NCBI RefSeq assembly: GCF_004382825.2
Contig: NZ_SDQO02000005.1
Location: forward strand, 30,364 to 94,363
Direction of reading: 5' to 3'
Source of the DNA: Corynebacterium silvaticum
Lineage (GTDB): Bacteria; Actinomycetota; Actinomycetes; Mycobacteriales; Mycobacteriaceae
Length of the DNA stretch: 64,000 nt
Part shown: positions 27,913-37,662 of the stretch, one piece after another
How the letters are laid out: the number at the start of each line of letters is the position of its first letter
How positions within the stretch are numbered: position 1 is the first letter of the stretch
Program-made: the position numbers and the translations under genes
Notes under the pieces: generated by a model
Told to the model about the DNA's origin: nothing
Seen by the model: only the letters and a program-made list of their open reading frames with translations
Databases searched by the model: none

Positions 27913-28000
27913 ATGATGTTGTGTTTTGAGAGTTAAGGGGATGCGGACGTTTCCAGTCTCATTTGATGTGACCTGTCACCTTTGCGCTAGGAAGCCACAA

Positions 28001-28078
28001 TGTCGTTTTTGAGAACGCTAGCGGGTGTGGTGCCTGTAAAACTCCAGGACGGAATTTTTAGCGTTCTCAAAAACGACA
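28001..28078. repeat. Palindromic intergenic repeat, copy 3
   Basis: Perfect 20-bp arms at 28001-28020 and 28059-28078 enclose 38 nt. Ungapped alignment to copy 2 over 82 bases is near-identical in the arms and about 60 percent identical in the loop, with GTAAAA and CCAGGAC kept. It sits between the tRNA terminator and the convergent methyltransferase stop. Confidence 0.9.
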
Positions 28079-28094
28079 AAGAAGGGGCCAAGTC

Positions 28095-28883
28095 CTAGGC
28101 TTTATGGGCCACGAATATGGCAGTGCCGGGGAAGATTTTTCCTCGAAGCGGTGACCATTGGCCCCAGGAACGGGTGAGATCGTGGGGCCATTCCGGTTCG
28201 ATGATGTCCTGGAGAATAAAGCCCGCCTGGGTGAGTGCACGTACCCAATCGCCGATTGTTCTCTGGAACTCTACGTACGTAGGCCGACCTTCCTCGTCTT
28301 CTTCGACGTAACTGCGCTGAAAATACGGGATGGAAGCTATCAAGCCGGGTTGTCCTGGGTCGTCGGGGAAAACCCAGCGCATGGGGTGGTTGACGGAAAA
28401 TACTAGACGACCGTCGTCGGTGAGGATGCGGGAGACATCGAAAAGCGTTGCGGTGATGTCTGGGATAAAAGGAAAAGCACCAAACGCCGAAAACGCTATG
28501 TCAAAGGACGTGTCTTTGAATGGGAGCGATTGTGCATCGGCGTTGACCAGTGGGAGTGGGGGAGCATCGTGATTTGCGTGCCGCAGCATTGCAAGTGAGA
28601 GGTCAAAGCCGGTGATAAAGCCAACGCCGTTGCGAGCGAGCCACTGTGAGCAGGGAGCAGAACCGCAGCCGATTTCTAATACCCGCTTATTGCGGACGTC
28701 TCCCAGCAGGTGAGCGTCTTCCTCAGCGAGCATTTCAGGACACCAATAAAAGCCGGATAGGTATTCCTGGTGTTCGTCGTGATACCGCTGCGCATCGCTG
28801 TCCCACCACGTTTGGCTTGCGTGGGCGGCCTCGTGGGTGGAAACGGTGATCGCATCTGGGGTGCAGGGGTCTAAACTGCTCAT
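28095..28883 (-). CDS. Class I SAM-dependent methyltransferase
   Basis: A 262-aa methyltransferase. Motif I VLEIGCGSAPCSQWLARNG at about residues 86-104 binds SAM; motif II has FDLSLAMLRHA and motif III FDIAFSAFGAFPFI. The substrate is unknown; the gene is conserved between polA and rpsA in corynebacteria. It is convergent with the tRNA gene and divergent from rpsA. Confidence 0.85.
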   Translation of the reverse strand: MSSLDPCTPDAITVSTHEAAHASQTWWDSDAQRYHDEHQEYLSGFYWCPEMLAEEDAHLLGDVRNKRVLEIGCGSAPCSQWLARNGVGFITGFDLSLAMLRHANHDAPPLPLVNADAQSLPFKDTSFDIAFSAFGAFPFIPDITATLFDVSRILTDDGRLVFSVNHPMRWVFPDDPGQPGLIASIPYFQRSYVEEDEEGRPTYVEFQRTIGDWVRALTQAGFILQDIIEPEWPHDLTRSWGQWSPLRGKIFPGTAIFVAHKA

Positions 28884-29123
28884 AGTCTTGAAGACTAACC
28901 CGTGCCGAGGATGGGGGAAGAAACACGGAGTGTCAATCTTGATCTAGCAGGGAAAATGCACTATCCTTGAGCGAGCGTGTCTGTGCTTAAGCTATATGTT
29001 AGTCCCAAGTAGGAGGATGGCGTACGGCTCTAGCGGGATCAAAATCGCAGCTCAAGTAGTGATTTTTTGAGAGATACGTTCCTGTCCATCAACTATTCCT
29101 ACCTAATTCGGAGCACTTAACAT

Positions 29124-30587
29124 ATGCCCACCAACAACGTCCCTCAGGTAGCCATCAACGATATTGGCTCCGCTGAGGATTTCCTCGCAGCTGTCGACGC
29201 AACCATCAAGTACTTCAACGATGGTGACATCGTCGAGGGCACCGTGGTTAAGGTTGACCACGACGAGGTTTTGCTCGACATCGGATACAAGACTGAAGGT
29301 GTTATCCCTTCACGCGAGCTTTCCATCAAGCACGATGTCGACCCGGACGAGGTCGTCGAGGTCGGCGACCAGATCGACGCTCTTGTTCTTACCAAGGAAG
29401 ACAAAGAAGGCCGTCTGATCCTGTCCAAGAAGCGCGCACAGTACGAGCGTGCATGGGGCGCCATCGAGGAGCTCAAGGGGAAGGACGAGCCGGTTACCGG
29501 TACCGTCATCGAGGTTGTCAAGGGTGGTCTCATCCTGGACATCGGACTCCGTGGCTTCCTGCCTGCATCTCTCGTCGAGATGCGCCGTGTTCGCGATCTG
29601 GATCCATACATCGGACAGCAGATCGAAGCTAAGATCATCGAGCTGGACAAGCAGCGCAACAACGTTGTTCTGTCTCGTCGTGCATGGCTCGAGCAGACCC
29701 AGTCTGAGGTCCGCTCTGAGTTCCTTCACCAGCTGCAGAAGGGTCAGGTCCGCAAGGGCGTTGTCTCCTCGATCGTCAACTTCGGTGCATTCGTCGACCT
29801 CGGCGGCGTGGACGGACTCGTTCACGTTTCCGAGCTCTCCTGGAAGCACATCGATCACCCATCTGAGGTCGTTGCTGTCGGCGATGAGGTTACCGTTGAG
29901 GTTCTCGACGTTGATCTCGATCGCGAGCGCGTCTCCCTGTCCCTGAAGGCTACTCAGGAAGACCCATGGCGCGTCTTCGCTCGCACTCACGCTGTGGGCC
30001 AGATCGTTCCGGGCAAGGTCACCAAGCTTGTTCCATTCGGTGCGTTCGTTCGCGTCGAAGAGGGCATCGAGGGCTTGGTCCACATCTCCGAGTTGGCACA
30101 GCGCCACGTCGAGGTTCCGGACCAGGTTGTCAACGTCGGCGACGAGGCTATGGTCAAGGTCATCGACATCGATCTCGAGCGTCGTCGTATCTCCCTCTCC
30201 CTCAAGCAGGCTGACGAGGATTACACCGAAGAGTTCGACCCATCCAAGTACGGTATGGCTGACTCTTACGACGAGCAGGGCAACTACATCTTCCCCGAGG
30301 GCTTCGATCCGGAGACCAACGAGTGGATGGAAGGCTTCGACGAGCAGCGTCAGGCATGGGAGGCTCGCTACGCAGAGTCCGAGCGTCGCTTCCAGCTGCA
30401 CACTGTTCAGATTGAGAAGAACCGCGTAGCTGCAGCTGCAGAGGAAGCAGCAGCTGGCGAGGAAGCTAACTACTCCTCTGAGACCGCTGAGGCAGCTCCG
30501 GCCGAAGCAGCTTCTGAGGCTGAGGGTGGCTCCCTGGCTTCTGAAGAGCAGCTTGCTGCTCTTCGCGAGAAGCTCGCTGGTAACTAA
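29124..30587 (+). CDS. rpsA: 30S ribosomal protein S1
   Basis: mRNA-binding ribosomal protein, 487 aa, with four S1 RNA-binding repeats (about residues 34-105, 123-187, 208-276 and 293-362) and an acidic, Ala/Glu-rich tail. Repeats three and four have the canonical NFGAFVDLGGVDGLVHVSELS and PFGAFVRVEEGIEGLVHISEL. The number of repeats is the actinobacterial four rather than six. Codon use is strongly biased, as in highly expressed genes. 240 bases upstream carry the promoter. Confidence 0.97.
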   Translation: MPTNNVPQVAINDIGSAEDFLAAVDATIKYFNDGDIVEGTVVKVDHDEVLLDIGYKTEGVIPSRELSIKHDVDPDEVVEVGDQIDALVLTKEDKEGRLILSKKRAQYERAWGAIEELKGKDEPVTGTVIEVVKGGLILDIGLRGFLPASLVEMRRVRDLDPYIGQQIEAKIIELDKQRNNVVLSRRAWLEQTQSEVRSEFLHQLQKGQVRKGVVSSIVNFGAFVDLGGVDGLVHVSELSWKHIDHPSEVVAVGDEVTVEVLDVDLDRERVSLSLKATQEDPWRVFARTHAVGQIVPGKVTKLVPFGAFVRVEEGIEGLVHISELAQRHVEVPDQVVNVGDEAMVKVIDIDLERRRISLSLKQADEDYTEEFDPSKYGMADSYDEQGNYIFPEGFDPETNEWMEGFDEQRQAWEARYAESERRFQLHTVQIEKNRVAAAAEEAAAGEEANYSSETAEAAPAEAASEAEGGSLASEEQLAALREKLAGN

Positions 30588-30609
30588 TCTTGAATTAGTA
30601 CTTCAATAA

Positions 30610-30643
30610 GAGAGCGCCTAAGGAATATTCCTTAGGCGCTCTC
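30610..30643 (+). terminator. Intrinsic terminator of rpsA
   Basis: A perfect 16-bp stem (GAGAGCGCCTAAGGAA and complement) closes on a two-base gap and is followed by TTTA, 22 bases after the rpsA stop. Confidence 0.85.
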
Positions 30644-31402
30644 TTTATGCCCTTAGGTCTTTGGCGCAATGTGGAATCACTTTTAGAGGGTGTGAATCCT
30701 CGTCGTAGGGCGCAATCTTCTATGAAGTGTTTGAGGACTTTGCTGCGAGATTCATCCTCTGTGATTCTATGATCCGTGGGACGCCCGCGAGATAGGGGGG
30801 CAGGAACCCTAACGTGGTCCCTGAACCGCCGAGAACGCAAACGTCGATAAGTGCTCCAATCCGGATGGGAAAACATATTCTCGGCATAGCTTTAATGCGG
30901 ATTATCAAGGAATATACGTTGACAGTGCGCTTATTCACGAGGTGGCAATTCCACGCCCTTTCTTTAAAAGCTGTGCAATAAGGGGGTGTGGAAAGGGGGG
31001 CAGTCACATGTCTTCATTCTTTGCCATCGCAATGATGTTGCAGAGCTGACCTGCTGACTTTGCAGGAGAATGGCTAGTCAATCCCGGATAGAAAATTCTT
31101 CCGTCAATAAAATATGAGGTTAAAAATAATTAAGATAAGAGAGTGATTTATAACACGTTTGCGAGTGTGTGTTCCGAGACTTGCCATGCGTAACGCCTTT
31201 CGGACTGCAGAAAGTTAAAGAGGGGGCTGAGCGGGGGGAATGAAGGGAGATGGGAGTTTCTGAACTTGTTGTTTCTGTGTTGTATCCGGCCCGTTTTATT
31301 ACTAGGATTGTGATTGTTTTCCGATTTTTGTTCCGACTGTGACCATTTGAACAGGTGTCGACGTTGGGAACAGAACAAACACAACGTTTGAAAGGTAGGC
31401 TC
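30644..31402. other. Long intergenic region between rpsA and ptsG
   Basis: About 760 bases without a convincing gene. Open frames on the minus strand (for example 30720-31007 and 30595-30876) have no recognisable family, no good ribosome site and overlap one another in different frames, as a decayed gene might. The 3' part (31080-31402) is AT-rich and must contain the ptsG promoter; a GlxR-like site is at 31142. Confidence 0.4.
31142..31157. promoter_or_regulatory. Possible GlxR (CRP-like) site upstream of ptsG
   Basis: AGTGATTTATAACACG matches 9 of the 12 fixed bases of the corynebacterial GlxR consensus TGTGA-N2-TA-N2-TCACA. It lies about 246 bases before the start codon. In C. glutamicum ptsG is under GlxR and SugR control; the site here is a sequence match only. 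Confidence 0.35.
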
Positions 31403-33415
31403 ATGGCGTCTACAAAGCAGACATCTGAGTTCATTTTGGACAAGGTTGGTGGCGTGGATAACGTGGCATCGCTCACGCACTGCGCTACGCGTCTTCGCTT
31501 CCAGCTTCATGATCAGTCCAAGGCAGACCAAACGGCTCTGGACTCTAATAGTGATGTTCTTGGTGTTGTCCCTCAGGGATCCACTGGACTTCAGGTAGTA
31601 ATGGGCGGCGGTGTTGCTAACTACTACCAAGACATCGTTCGTTTGCCAGGTATGGCCTCTAAGGCTGCCGGTGATTCTGATGGTGGAAATGCTTCTACCA
31701 AGAAGCAATACGGTGGAGTGCGCGGCAAGTACTCATGGGTGGACTATTCCTTTGAGTTCCTCTCGGATACTTTCCGTCCCATTTTGTGGGCTCTGCTGGG
31801 TGCTTCACTGATTATCACCATGCTGGTGCTTGCCGATACCTTCGGGTGGCAAGATTTCCGTGCTCCCATTGATGAGCAACCCGCTGGTTATCAGCTGCTC
31901 CATGCAATGTGGCGCTCTGTCTTCTACTTCCTGCCTGTGATGATTGGCGCAACTGCGGCAAAGAAGCTTGGAGCTAACGAGTGGGTTGGTGCCGCTATTC
32001 CCGCGGCTATGCTTACTCCCGAGTTCTTGGCGATGGGCAAGGCTGGCGACACCGTTGAAATCTTTGGCATGCCGCTGGTGTTGGACGATTACTCCGGTCA
32101 GGTCTTCCCACCGTTGCTCGCTGCTATCGGTCTGTTCTTTGTGGAAAAGGGCTTGAAGAAGCTCATCCCGAGCGCTGTTCAGATGGTGTTCGTGCCGTTC
32201 TTCTCCCTGTTGATTATGATCTCTGCTACCGCGTTCCTGCTCGGTCCTTTCGGTATCGGAATCGGTAACCTCATCTCCAACTTCCTCTACGCGGTTAATG
32301 ACTTCTCGCCATTCGTGCTAGCAATCATCATTCCGCTGCTGTACCCATTCCTGGTTCCGCTGGGTCTGCACTGGCCGCTTAACGCAATCATGGTCTCCAA
32401 CCTTGCAACTCTGGGCTATGACTTCATCCAAGGTCCCATGGGTACATGGAACTTTGCTTGCTTCGGTCTTGTTGCTGGCGTTCTGGTTCTCTCCATCAAG
32501 GAACGCAACGTACAGATGCGCCAGGTCTCGCTGGGTGGCGTGATGGCCGGTCTCTTGGGGGGTATCACTGAGCCTTCGCTTTACGGTGTGGTTCTGCGCT
32601 TTAAGAAGTGCTACCCACGCTTGCTCGCCGGTTGTTTTGTCGGTGGCGTTGTTGCCGGCATCTTTGACATCAAGGCTTCTGCCTTTGTCTTCACCTCGCT
32701 GCTCACGATCCCTGCGATGGATCCCATTGGTGGCTACGCTATCGCCATCGCTGCAGCCTTCTTCACCTCGTTCTTCCTGGTTATCTTCTTCGATTACCGC
32801 GGTAAGGAAGAAAAGGCTGAAATTCTTGCAAACCTTGCTGCTAATCGTGCCGCTGAGAACAACGAGGTCACACCTGCGCCTGTGCCTGCTGCAGCTCCTG
32901 TTGCTGGTGGCGCAGCCGTTGCGACGGCAGTGGCAACCAAGACGGCTCTGGAAGCCGGCGCTGTTACTTTGCTGAGCAGCCCACTTGAAGGTGAAGCTGT
33001 TGCATTGTTTGAGGTTCCGGACCCAATTTTCTCTGCAGAAAAGCTGGGTAAAGGTATTGCTATCGTTCCTTCTGGTGCGGATGTTGTTGCGCCTGAAGAT
33101 GCGACGGTCCTGACTGTTCAAAAGTCCGGACATGCTGTCGGACTGCGCCTAGACAACGGTGTAGAGCTCTTGATCCACGTTGGTATTGATACCGTTCAGC
33201 TGGGTGGAGAAGGCTTCACCGTGCACGTGGAAAAGAAGCAGCATGTGTCCAAGGGGCAGAAGCTTATCAGCTTTGATAAGGACTTCATCACGTCCAAGGG
33301 CTACAACATGATCACCCCGGTCCTGGTAACAAACACCGTTAAGTTTGATGAGGTTAACAGTGCTCCAGCATCACACGTTGACTTTGACACCACGGTCATT
33401 ACCACAAAGGCTTAA
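31403..33415 (+). CDS. ptsG: Glucose-type PTS transporter, EIIBCA
   Basis: A 670-aa sugar phosphotransferase permease with domains in the order EIIB-EIIC-EIIA. EIIB phosphorylation Cys27 is in THCATRLRF; EIIC covers about residues 110-470 with many membrane segments and GGITEPSLYG; an Ala/Pro linker follows; EIIA has the phospho-His in LLIHVGIDTVQL near residue 597. Synteny with coaE matches C. glutamicum ptsG, so glucose is the likely sugar. ATG 31403 is preceded by AAAGG. A strong terminator follows. Confidence 0.93.
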   Translation: MASTKQTSEFILDKVGGVDNVASLTHCATRLRFQLHDQSKADQTALDSNSDVLGVVPQGSTGLQVVMGGGVANYYQDIVRLPGMASKAAGDSDGGNASTKKQYGGVRGKYSWVDYSFEFLSDTFRPILWALLGASLIITMLVLADTFGWQDFRAPIDEQPAGYQLLHAMWRSVFYFLPVMIGATAAKKLGANEWVGAAIPAAMLTPEFLAMGKAGDTVEIFGMPLVLDDYSGQVFPPLLAAIGLFFVEKGLKKLIPSAVQMVFVPFFSLLIMISATAFLLGPFGIGIGNLISNFLYAVNDFSPFVLAIIIPLLYPFLVPLGLHWPLNAIMVSNLATLGYDFIQGPMGTWNFACFGLVAGVLVLSIKERNVQMRQVSLGGVMAGLLGGITEPSLYGVVLRFKKCYPRLLAGCFVGGVVAGIFDIKASAFVFTSLLTIPAMDPIGGYAIAIAAAFFTSFFLVIFFDYRGKEEKAEILANLAANRAAENNEVTPAPVPAAAPVAGGAAVATAVATKTALEAGAVTLLSSPLEGEAVALFEVPDPIFSAEKLGKGIAIVPSGADVVAPEDATVLTVQKSGHAVGLRLDNGVELLIHVGIDTVQLGGEGFTVHVEKKQHVSKGQKLISFDKDFITSKGYNMITPVLVTNTVKFDEVNSAPASHVDFDTTVITTKA

Positions 33416-33447
33416 TTAGACGGTTCCTTGTGAGCAAGGAAGTCTCG

Positions 33448-33480
33448 CCGCCCCTTTACACAACGTGAAGGGGCGGTTTT
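33448..33480 (+). terminator. Intrinsic terminator of ptsG
   Basis: CCGCCCCTT pairs with AAGGGGCGG over an 11-nt loop and runs into TTTT, about 35 bases past the ptsG stop. Confidence 0.85.
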
Positions 33481-33517
33481 CTTATGTAGTACAAGGCGGC
33501 GGCGCTAGGCTTAATCC

Positions 33518-34132
33518 ATGATCATTGTTGGATTAACTGGAGGAATCGGGAGCGGTAAGTCTACGGTGTCCAAGGCACTGGCATGCAAGGGCGCATGCAT
33601 TATCGACGCCGATCAGATTGCCCGCGAGGCTGTGGAACCGGGATCTTCGGTCCTCTTGGACTTGGCGCAAGCCTTCGGGGATGACGTGGTAGTGGATGGC
33701 GTTCTTGACCGTTCCTTGCTTGCCAGTCGAGCATTTGTTGACAAGGAACACACGCAGCTGCTGAATGGGATTACGCATCCTGAAATCCGCCGCCGGATTG
33801 GGGAGCGCCTTGTTCAGGCCCGGGAAGAGGGGAATCGTGTTGCGGTGCTCGATCATCCGCTTTTGCTTGAGCAGGGCCTTGCCGCGGAGGTGGATTTGGT
33901 TGTAGTCGTTGATGTCCCGGCTGAGATTCGGGTTCAGCGGCTGGTTGCTTTCCGGGGTCTCCAAGAGCAAGACGCGCGGAATCGAATCGCGCGTCAGATA
34001 AATGACGCTGTTCGGCTGGAAAAAGCTGACATCGTCATTGATAATTCCCGGACCCTTTCAGAGCTCGAACCCCACATAGAGGAACTATGGGAGCATTTAT
34101 TGCAGGTGGCGCGCTCGCGGGAAAACATGTGA
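33518..34132 (+). CDS. coaE: Dephospho-CoA kinase
   Basis: Last step of CoA synthesis. P-loop GGIGSGKST at residues 8-16, substrate motif IIDADQIAREAVEPG and the lid LLEQGLAAEVDLVVVVD are visible. Length 204 aa is normal; some actinobacterial CoaE proteins carry a C-terminal GrpB-like extension that is absent here. Confidence 0.96.
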   Translation: MIIVGLTGGIGSGKSTVSKALACKGACIIDADQIAREAVEPGSSVLLDLAQAFGDDVVVDGVLDRSLLASRAFVDKEHTQLLNGITHPEIRRRIGERLVQAREEGNRVAVLDHPLLLEQGLAAEVDLVVVVDVPAEIRVQRLVAFRGLQEQDARNRIARQINDAVRLEKADIVIDNSRTLSELEPHIEELWEHLLQVARSRENM

Positions 34133-34226
34133 TACCAGCGTGTCCATTCTCACTATGTTTTACTCGTGTTCTTCGGGTGCCCTATTCCTGGAATAGTAAC
34201 AGAAAAAGTAGGAGGATAGTTTGTAG

Positions 34227-34298
34227 ATGAAGTCATCCAAAAGGATGACTTGTTGTTGTGTTGCTGAAGGGATCCATCTATGGCCGCGTCTCCAATGA
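34227..34298 (+). CDS. Possible 23-residue Cys-rich mini-ORF in the radical SAM leader
   Basis: ATG 34227 opens a 23-codon frame (MKSSKRMTCCCVAEG...) ending in TGA at 34296-34298, 19 bases inside the radical SAM gene. AGGAGG at 34210-34215 is 11 bases upstream of it. The first codons form a hairpin (34230-34251). It could be a leader peptide coupling translation into the enzyme gene, a peptide substrate, or chance. No homolog is recognised. Confidence 0.25.
   Translation: MKSSKRMTCCCVAEGIHLWPRLQ
34230..34251 (+). promoter_or_regulatory. Leader hairpin before the radical SAM gene
   Basis: AAGTCATCC and GGATGACTT form a perfect 9-bp stem over AAAA, followed by TTGTTGTTGTG. It ends 28 bases before the enzyme start. 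It may be an attenuator-like terminator, an mRNA stability element or an operator. Confidence 0.5.
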
Positions 34299-35518
34299 AA
34301 TCGCTGTCCACCTCACATTCTTCGCCGTTGCCGGGGAACCCTGATGCTTTTAAAGTAGTACGACGCGTGCGTGGCGATATAAGCCATAAACCTTTCATCG
34401 CGATTTGGGAGGTTACGCGAGCCTGTGGCCTTGTGTGCAAGCATTGTCGCGCGGATGCTCAGCATAACCCTCACCCCGGACAACTCACCACGGAGCAAGG
34501 TTTTGCACTGCTTCGGGACTTGGCTTCCTATGACAGACCACGCCCGTTAGTGGTTCTTACGGGCGGCGATCCCTTTGAACGGGAAGACCTAGAAGAACTC
34601 GTGGAATACGGGACACAACAGGGCCTTTCAATGTCGTTGTCGCCATCGGTTACTCCCCGTTTGACTGCAGAACGCATTCACCGTCTTCATGATCTCGGCG
34701 GCAAAGCAATGTCGATGTCATTGGATGGGGCCACAGCTCAGACGCATGACGCCTTCCGTGGCTTTAGTGGAACTTTTGACGCAACCGTCTCGATGGCGCA
34801 GACAATTCTTGATGCGGGTTTCCGGCTGCAAATCAATTCGACCCTGACCAAAAATAATATTCGAGAGGCACCTTTGCTCCTGAAAACCGTGATGGAGATG
34901 GGGGCGAAGATGTGGTACGTCTTCTTTCTGGTGCCAACGGGGCGCGGAGCAGCGTTGAATGCTCTGAGTCCGCAGGAACGAGAAGACGCTCTTTATTGGC
35001 TTGCCGACGTCGCCAATAGGATCGCCATCAAAACCACCGAAGCCCCGCAATATCGTCGCGTGGTCATTCAGCATAAACTGCGCATGTCTGGCGAGCTGCC
35101 GCCGTATAAAGGGGGAGAACTTTACGACTATCTCACAGCAGAGACTACAAGGCTTCTGGGTGCAATTCCTGAACATCCTAGGACTCCTAGGCCTCCCATG
35201 GCGGTGAACTCGGGTTCCGGATTTGTTTTTATTGATCACGTGGGGGATGTATATCCGAGCGGTTTCCTGCCGTTGCACTGCGGCAATGTGAAGGAAACCT
35301 CAATCAAGGATATTTATGCGCATTCGCCGGCCTTTAAGGCGCTTCGTGATCCCAATCATTGGCACGGAAAATGTTCGGTGTGTGAGTATCACGATCTTTG
35401 TGGTGGCTCACGATCAACAGCATATGCACTCACCGGAGACCTGAGAGCGTCCGATCCCACGTGTGCCTATATGCCGCAAGCGTGGACGGAAGCCGGACAC
35501 ACATCTGTGGAATTTTAG
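34280..35518 (+). CDS. Radical SAM/SPASM-domain enzyme
   Basis: A 412-aa enzyme. The radical SAM cluster motif C-x3-C-x2-C is in [10 protein letters not shown] near residues 49-56; [15 protein letters not shown] is the GGE-like SAM-binding segment. The C-terminus has a SPASM/twitch-type Cys cluster (CGN near 333, then [23 protein letters not shown] and a last Cys in DPTCAYMP) that would hold extra Fe-S clusters. It resembles the heme-pathway-like NirJ/AhbD and TIGR04053 group rather than a classical peptide maturase; true substrate unknown. It lies alone between coaE and uvrB. Confidence 0.85.
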   Translation: MAASPMKSLSTSHSSPLPGNPDAFKVVRRVRGDISHKPFIAIWEVTRACGLVCKHCRADAQHNPHPGQLTTEQGFALLRDLASYDRPRPLVVLTGGDPFEREDLEELVEYGTQQGLSMSLSPSVTPRLTAERIHRLHDLGGKAMSMSLDGATAQTHDAFRGFSGTFDATVSMAQTILDAGFRLQINSTLTKNNIREAPLLLKTVMEMGAKMWYVFFLVPTGRGAALNALSPQEREDALYWLADVANRIAIKTTEAPQYRRVVIQHKLRMSGELPPYKGGELYDYLTAETTRLLGAIPEHPRTPRPPMAVNSGSGFVFIDHVGDVYPSGFLPLHCGNVKETSIKDIYAHSPAFKALRDPNHWHGKCSVCEYHDLCGGSRSTAYALTGDLRASDPTCAYMPQAWTEAGHTSVEF

Positions 35519-35562
35519 AATATAGCGGCGTTGGTGCAGTGCTACCGCGTAGACTCGTCGCT

Positions 35563-37662
35563 ATGGCTTTTGCTGCAGAACATCCTGAATTATCCGTATC
35601 AGATTTTCGTCCGGTTGGGGACATTGAGCGTGCACGTGGGACGTTTAATGTTGTATCGGACTATAAGCCGGCGGGCGATCAGCCTGCCGCAATTAAAGAA
35701 CTCGATGCGCGGCTTACTCGCGGTGAGCGCGACGTCGTATTGCTGGGTGCAACGGGTACGGGTAAATCTGCGACTGCGGCATGGTTGATTGAGCAGCAAC
35801 AACGGCCAACGCTGGTTATGGCACCTAATAAGACCTTGGCAGCGCAGTTGGCCAATGAGCTGCGGCAGCTTCTCCCCAATAATGCAGTGGAATATTTTGT
35901 ATCTTACTATGATTATTACCAGCCAGAGGCATATATTGCGCAGACCGATACGTACATTGAAAAGGATTCATCGATTAACGATGACGTGGAGCGGCTGCGC
36001 CACCGCGCAACGAGTTCGCTTTTGTCCCGCAGAGATGTTGTTGTGGTCTCCTCGGTTTCCTGCATTTACGGCCTGGGAACTCCGCAGTCATACCTCGATA
36101 GATCGGTCATGCTTAAGGTGGGGGAGGAAGTCGAACGCGATCGATTCCTGCGGCTCCTTGTTGACATCCAGTATGACCGAAACGATATTGGGTTTACCCG
36201 AGGGGCATTCCGGGTTAAGGGGGACACCGTAGACATCATCCCTGCTTATGAAGAAGTCGCGGTTCGCGTGGAGTTTTTTGGGGATGAGATTGATGCTTTG
36301 TACTACATTCATCCGCTGACTGGTGACGTGATTAGACGAGTGGAAGAAGTTCGCATCTTTCCCGCAACGCACTATGTCGCAGGCCCGGAGCGCATGGCCA
36401 AAGCTATCGAGGGGATTAAAGAAGAACTGGCGGATCGTCTTACGGACTTGGAAAACCGGGGGAAGCTCCTGGAAGCACAGCGACTCCGGATGCGTACCGA
36501 GTATGACCTTGAGATGATTGAGCAGGTTGGTTTCTGCTCGGGCATTGAGAATTATTCGAGACATCTTGATGATCGAGAAACCGGCTCTGCGCCTGCAACA
36601 TTGCTTGATTACTTCCCAGAAGACTTTCTCACCATCATTGATGAGTCGCACGTAACTGTTCCTCAGATCGGCGGCATGTTTGAAGGCGATATGTCGAGGA
36701 AGCGTAACCTCGTTGAGTTTGGCTTCCGGCTTCCCTCTGCTTTGGATAACCGGCCTTTGCGCTGGGAAGAATTTGAACAGCGAGTCGGGCAAACCGTGTA
36801 TATGTCCGCCACCCCAGGGGACTACGAGCTTGCTGCTGCTGGGGGAGAATACGTTGAACAGGTCATTCGTCCCACCGGCTTGCTTGACCCACAGGTGGAC
36901 GTTCGCCCCACGAAGGGGCAGATCGATGATCTGATTCATGAAATCAGGCAAAGAACGCAGAAAGAGGAACGCGTCTTGGTTACCACGCTGACCAAGAAAA
37001 TGGCGGAAGACCTCACTGATTACCTGTTGGAAAACAATGTTCGGGTGAGGTATCTCCATTCCGATATCGATACCTTGCAGCGGGTAGAGCTTTTGCGGCA
37101 GCTCAGGCTGGGTGAATATGACGTTTTGGTGGGTATTAACCTCCTCAGGGAGGGGCTTGATTTGCCGGAGGTTTCGCTTGTGGCGATCCTCGATGCGGAC
37201 AAAGAAGGCTTCTTAAGGTCTACCAAGTCTCTCATCCAGACAATCGGACGTGCTGCCAGAAATGTGTCCGGATCAGTCATTATGTATGCAGATAAAATCA
37301 CTGACTCGATGCAGTATGCGATTGATGAGACCGAGCGGCGCCGCGAGAAGCAGATCGCTTACAACACAGAACACAGCATTGATCCGCAGCCGTTGCGAAA
37401 GAAAATCGCGGATATTTTGGACCAGGTTCAAGAGGCGCGAGGGGAAGCAGCTCCCCAGGAGGCTGCTGCTGACGCAGCTCTTGCGGAGAAGCGGGATCTT
37501 TCTACTATGCCCGCAGACAAAGTGGAGGCGCTCATATCTGAACTTACCGCACAAATGGGGGAGGCTGCTAGGGGCCTGAAGTTCGAGCTTGCGGGTAGGT
37601 TGAGAGATGAGATCGTTGACTTGAAGAAAGAACTTCGGGGCATGAGAGAATTGGGCCTTTAG
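35563..37662 (+). CDS. uvrB: Excinuclease ABC subunit B
   Basis: Damage-verification helicase of nucleotide excision repair, 699 aa. Walker A GATGTGKS near residue 61-68, beta-hairpin [15 protein letters not shown] near 357, TATPGDYE region, motif [11 protein letters not shown], and a C-terminal UVR helix pair that binds UvrC. ATG 35563 gives the family N-terminus [15 protein letters not shown]; no strong ribosome site precedes it. uvrA lies 7.4 kb downstream. Confidence 0.97.
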   Translation: MAFAAEHPELSVSDFRPVGDIERARGTFNVVSDYKPAGDQPAAIKELDARLTRGERDVVLLGATGTGKSATAAWLIEQQQRPTLVMAPNKTLAAQLANELRQLLPNNAVEYFVSYYDYYQPEAYIAQTDTYIEKDSSINDDVERLRHRATSSLLSRRDVVVVSSVSCIYGLGTPQSYLDRSVMLKVGEEVERDRFLRLLVDIQYDRNDIGFTRGAFRVKGDTVDIIPAYEEVAVRVEFFGDEIDALYYIHPLTGDVIRRVEEVRIFPATHYVAGPERMAKAIEGIKEELADRLTDLENRGKLLEAQRLRMRTEYDLEMIEQVGFCSGIENYSRHLDDRETGSAPATLLDYFPEDFLTIIDESHVTVPQIGGMFEGDMSRKRNLVEFGFRLPSALDNRPLRWEEFEQRVGQTVYMSATPGDYELAAAGGEYVEQVIRPTGLLDPQVDVRPTKGQIDDLIHEIRQRTQKEERVLVTTLTKKMAEDLTDYLLENNVRVRYLHSDIDTLQRVELLRQLRLGEYDVLVGINLLREGLDLPEVSLVAILDADKEGFLRSTKSLIQTIGRAARNVSGSVIMYADKITDSMQYAIDETERRREKQIAYNTEHSIDPQPLRKKIADILDQVQEARGEAAPQEAAADAALAEKRDLSTMPADKVEALISELTAQMGEAARGLKFELAGRLRDEIVDLKKELRGMRELGL

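Noticed and set aside
2859..28078. The three palindromic repeats as a CRISPR-like array
   Set aside because: Copies are kilobases apart, in mixed orientation, with no spacers and no cas genes.
29310..30401. 363-codon minus-strand open frame across rpsA
   Set aside because: It is the antisense shadow of rpsA, whose strong codon bias leaves the opposite strand free of stops; no family resemblance or ribosome site.
30720..31007. Possible 95-codon gene downstream of rpsA on the minus strand
   Set aside because: No family similarity, no good ribosome site, and it overlaps another unrelated frame; kept only as part of an unexplained gap.
36088..37059. 323-codon minus-strand open frame across uvrB
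   Set aside because: Fully antisense to the well supported uvrB reading frame, with no recognisable domain.
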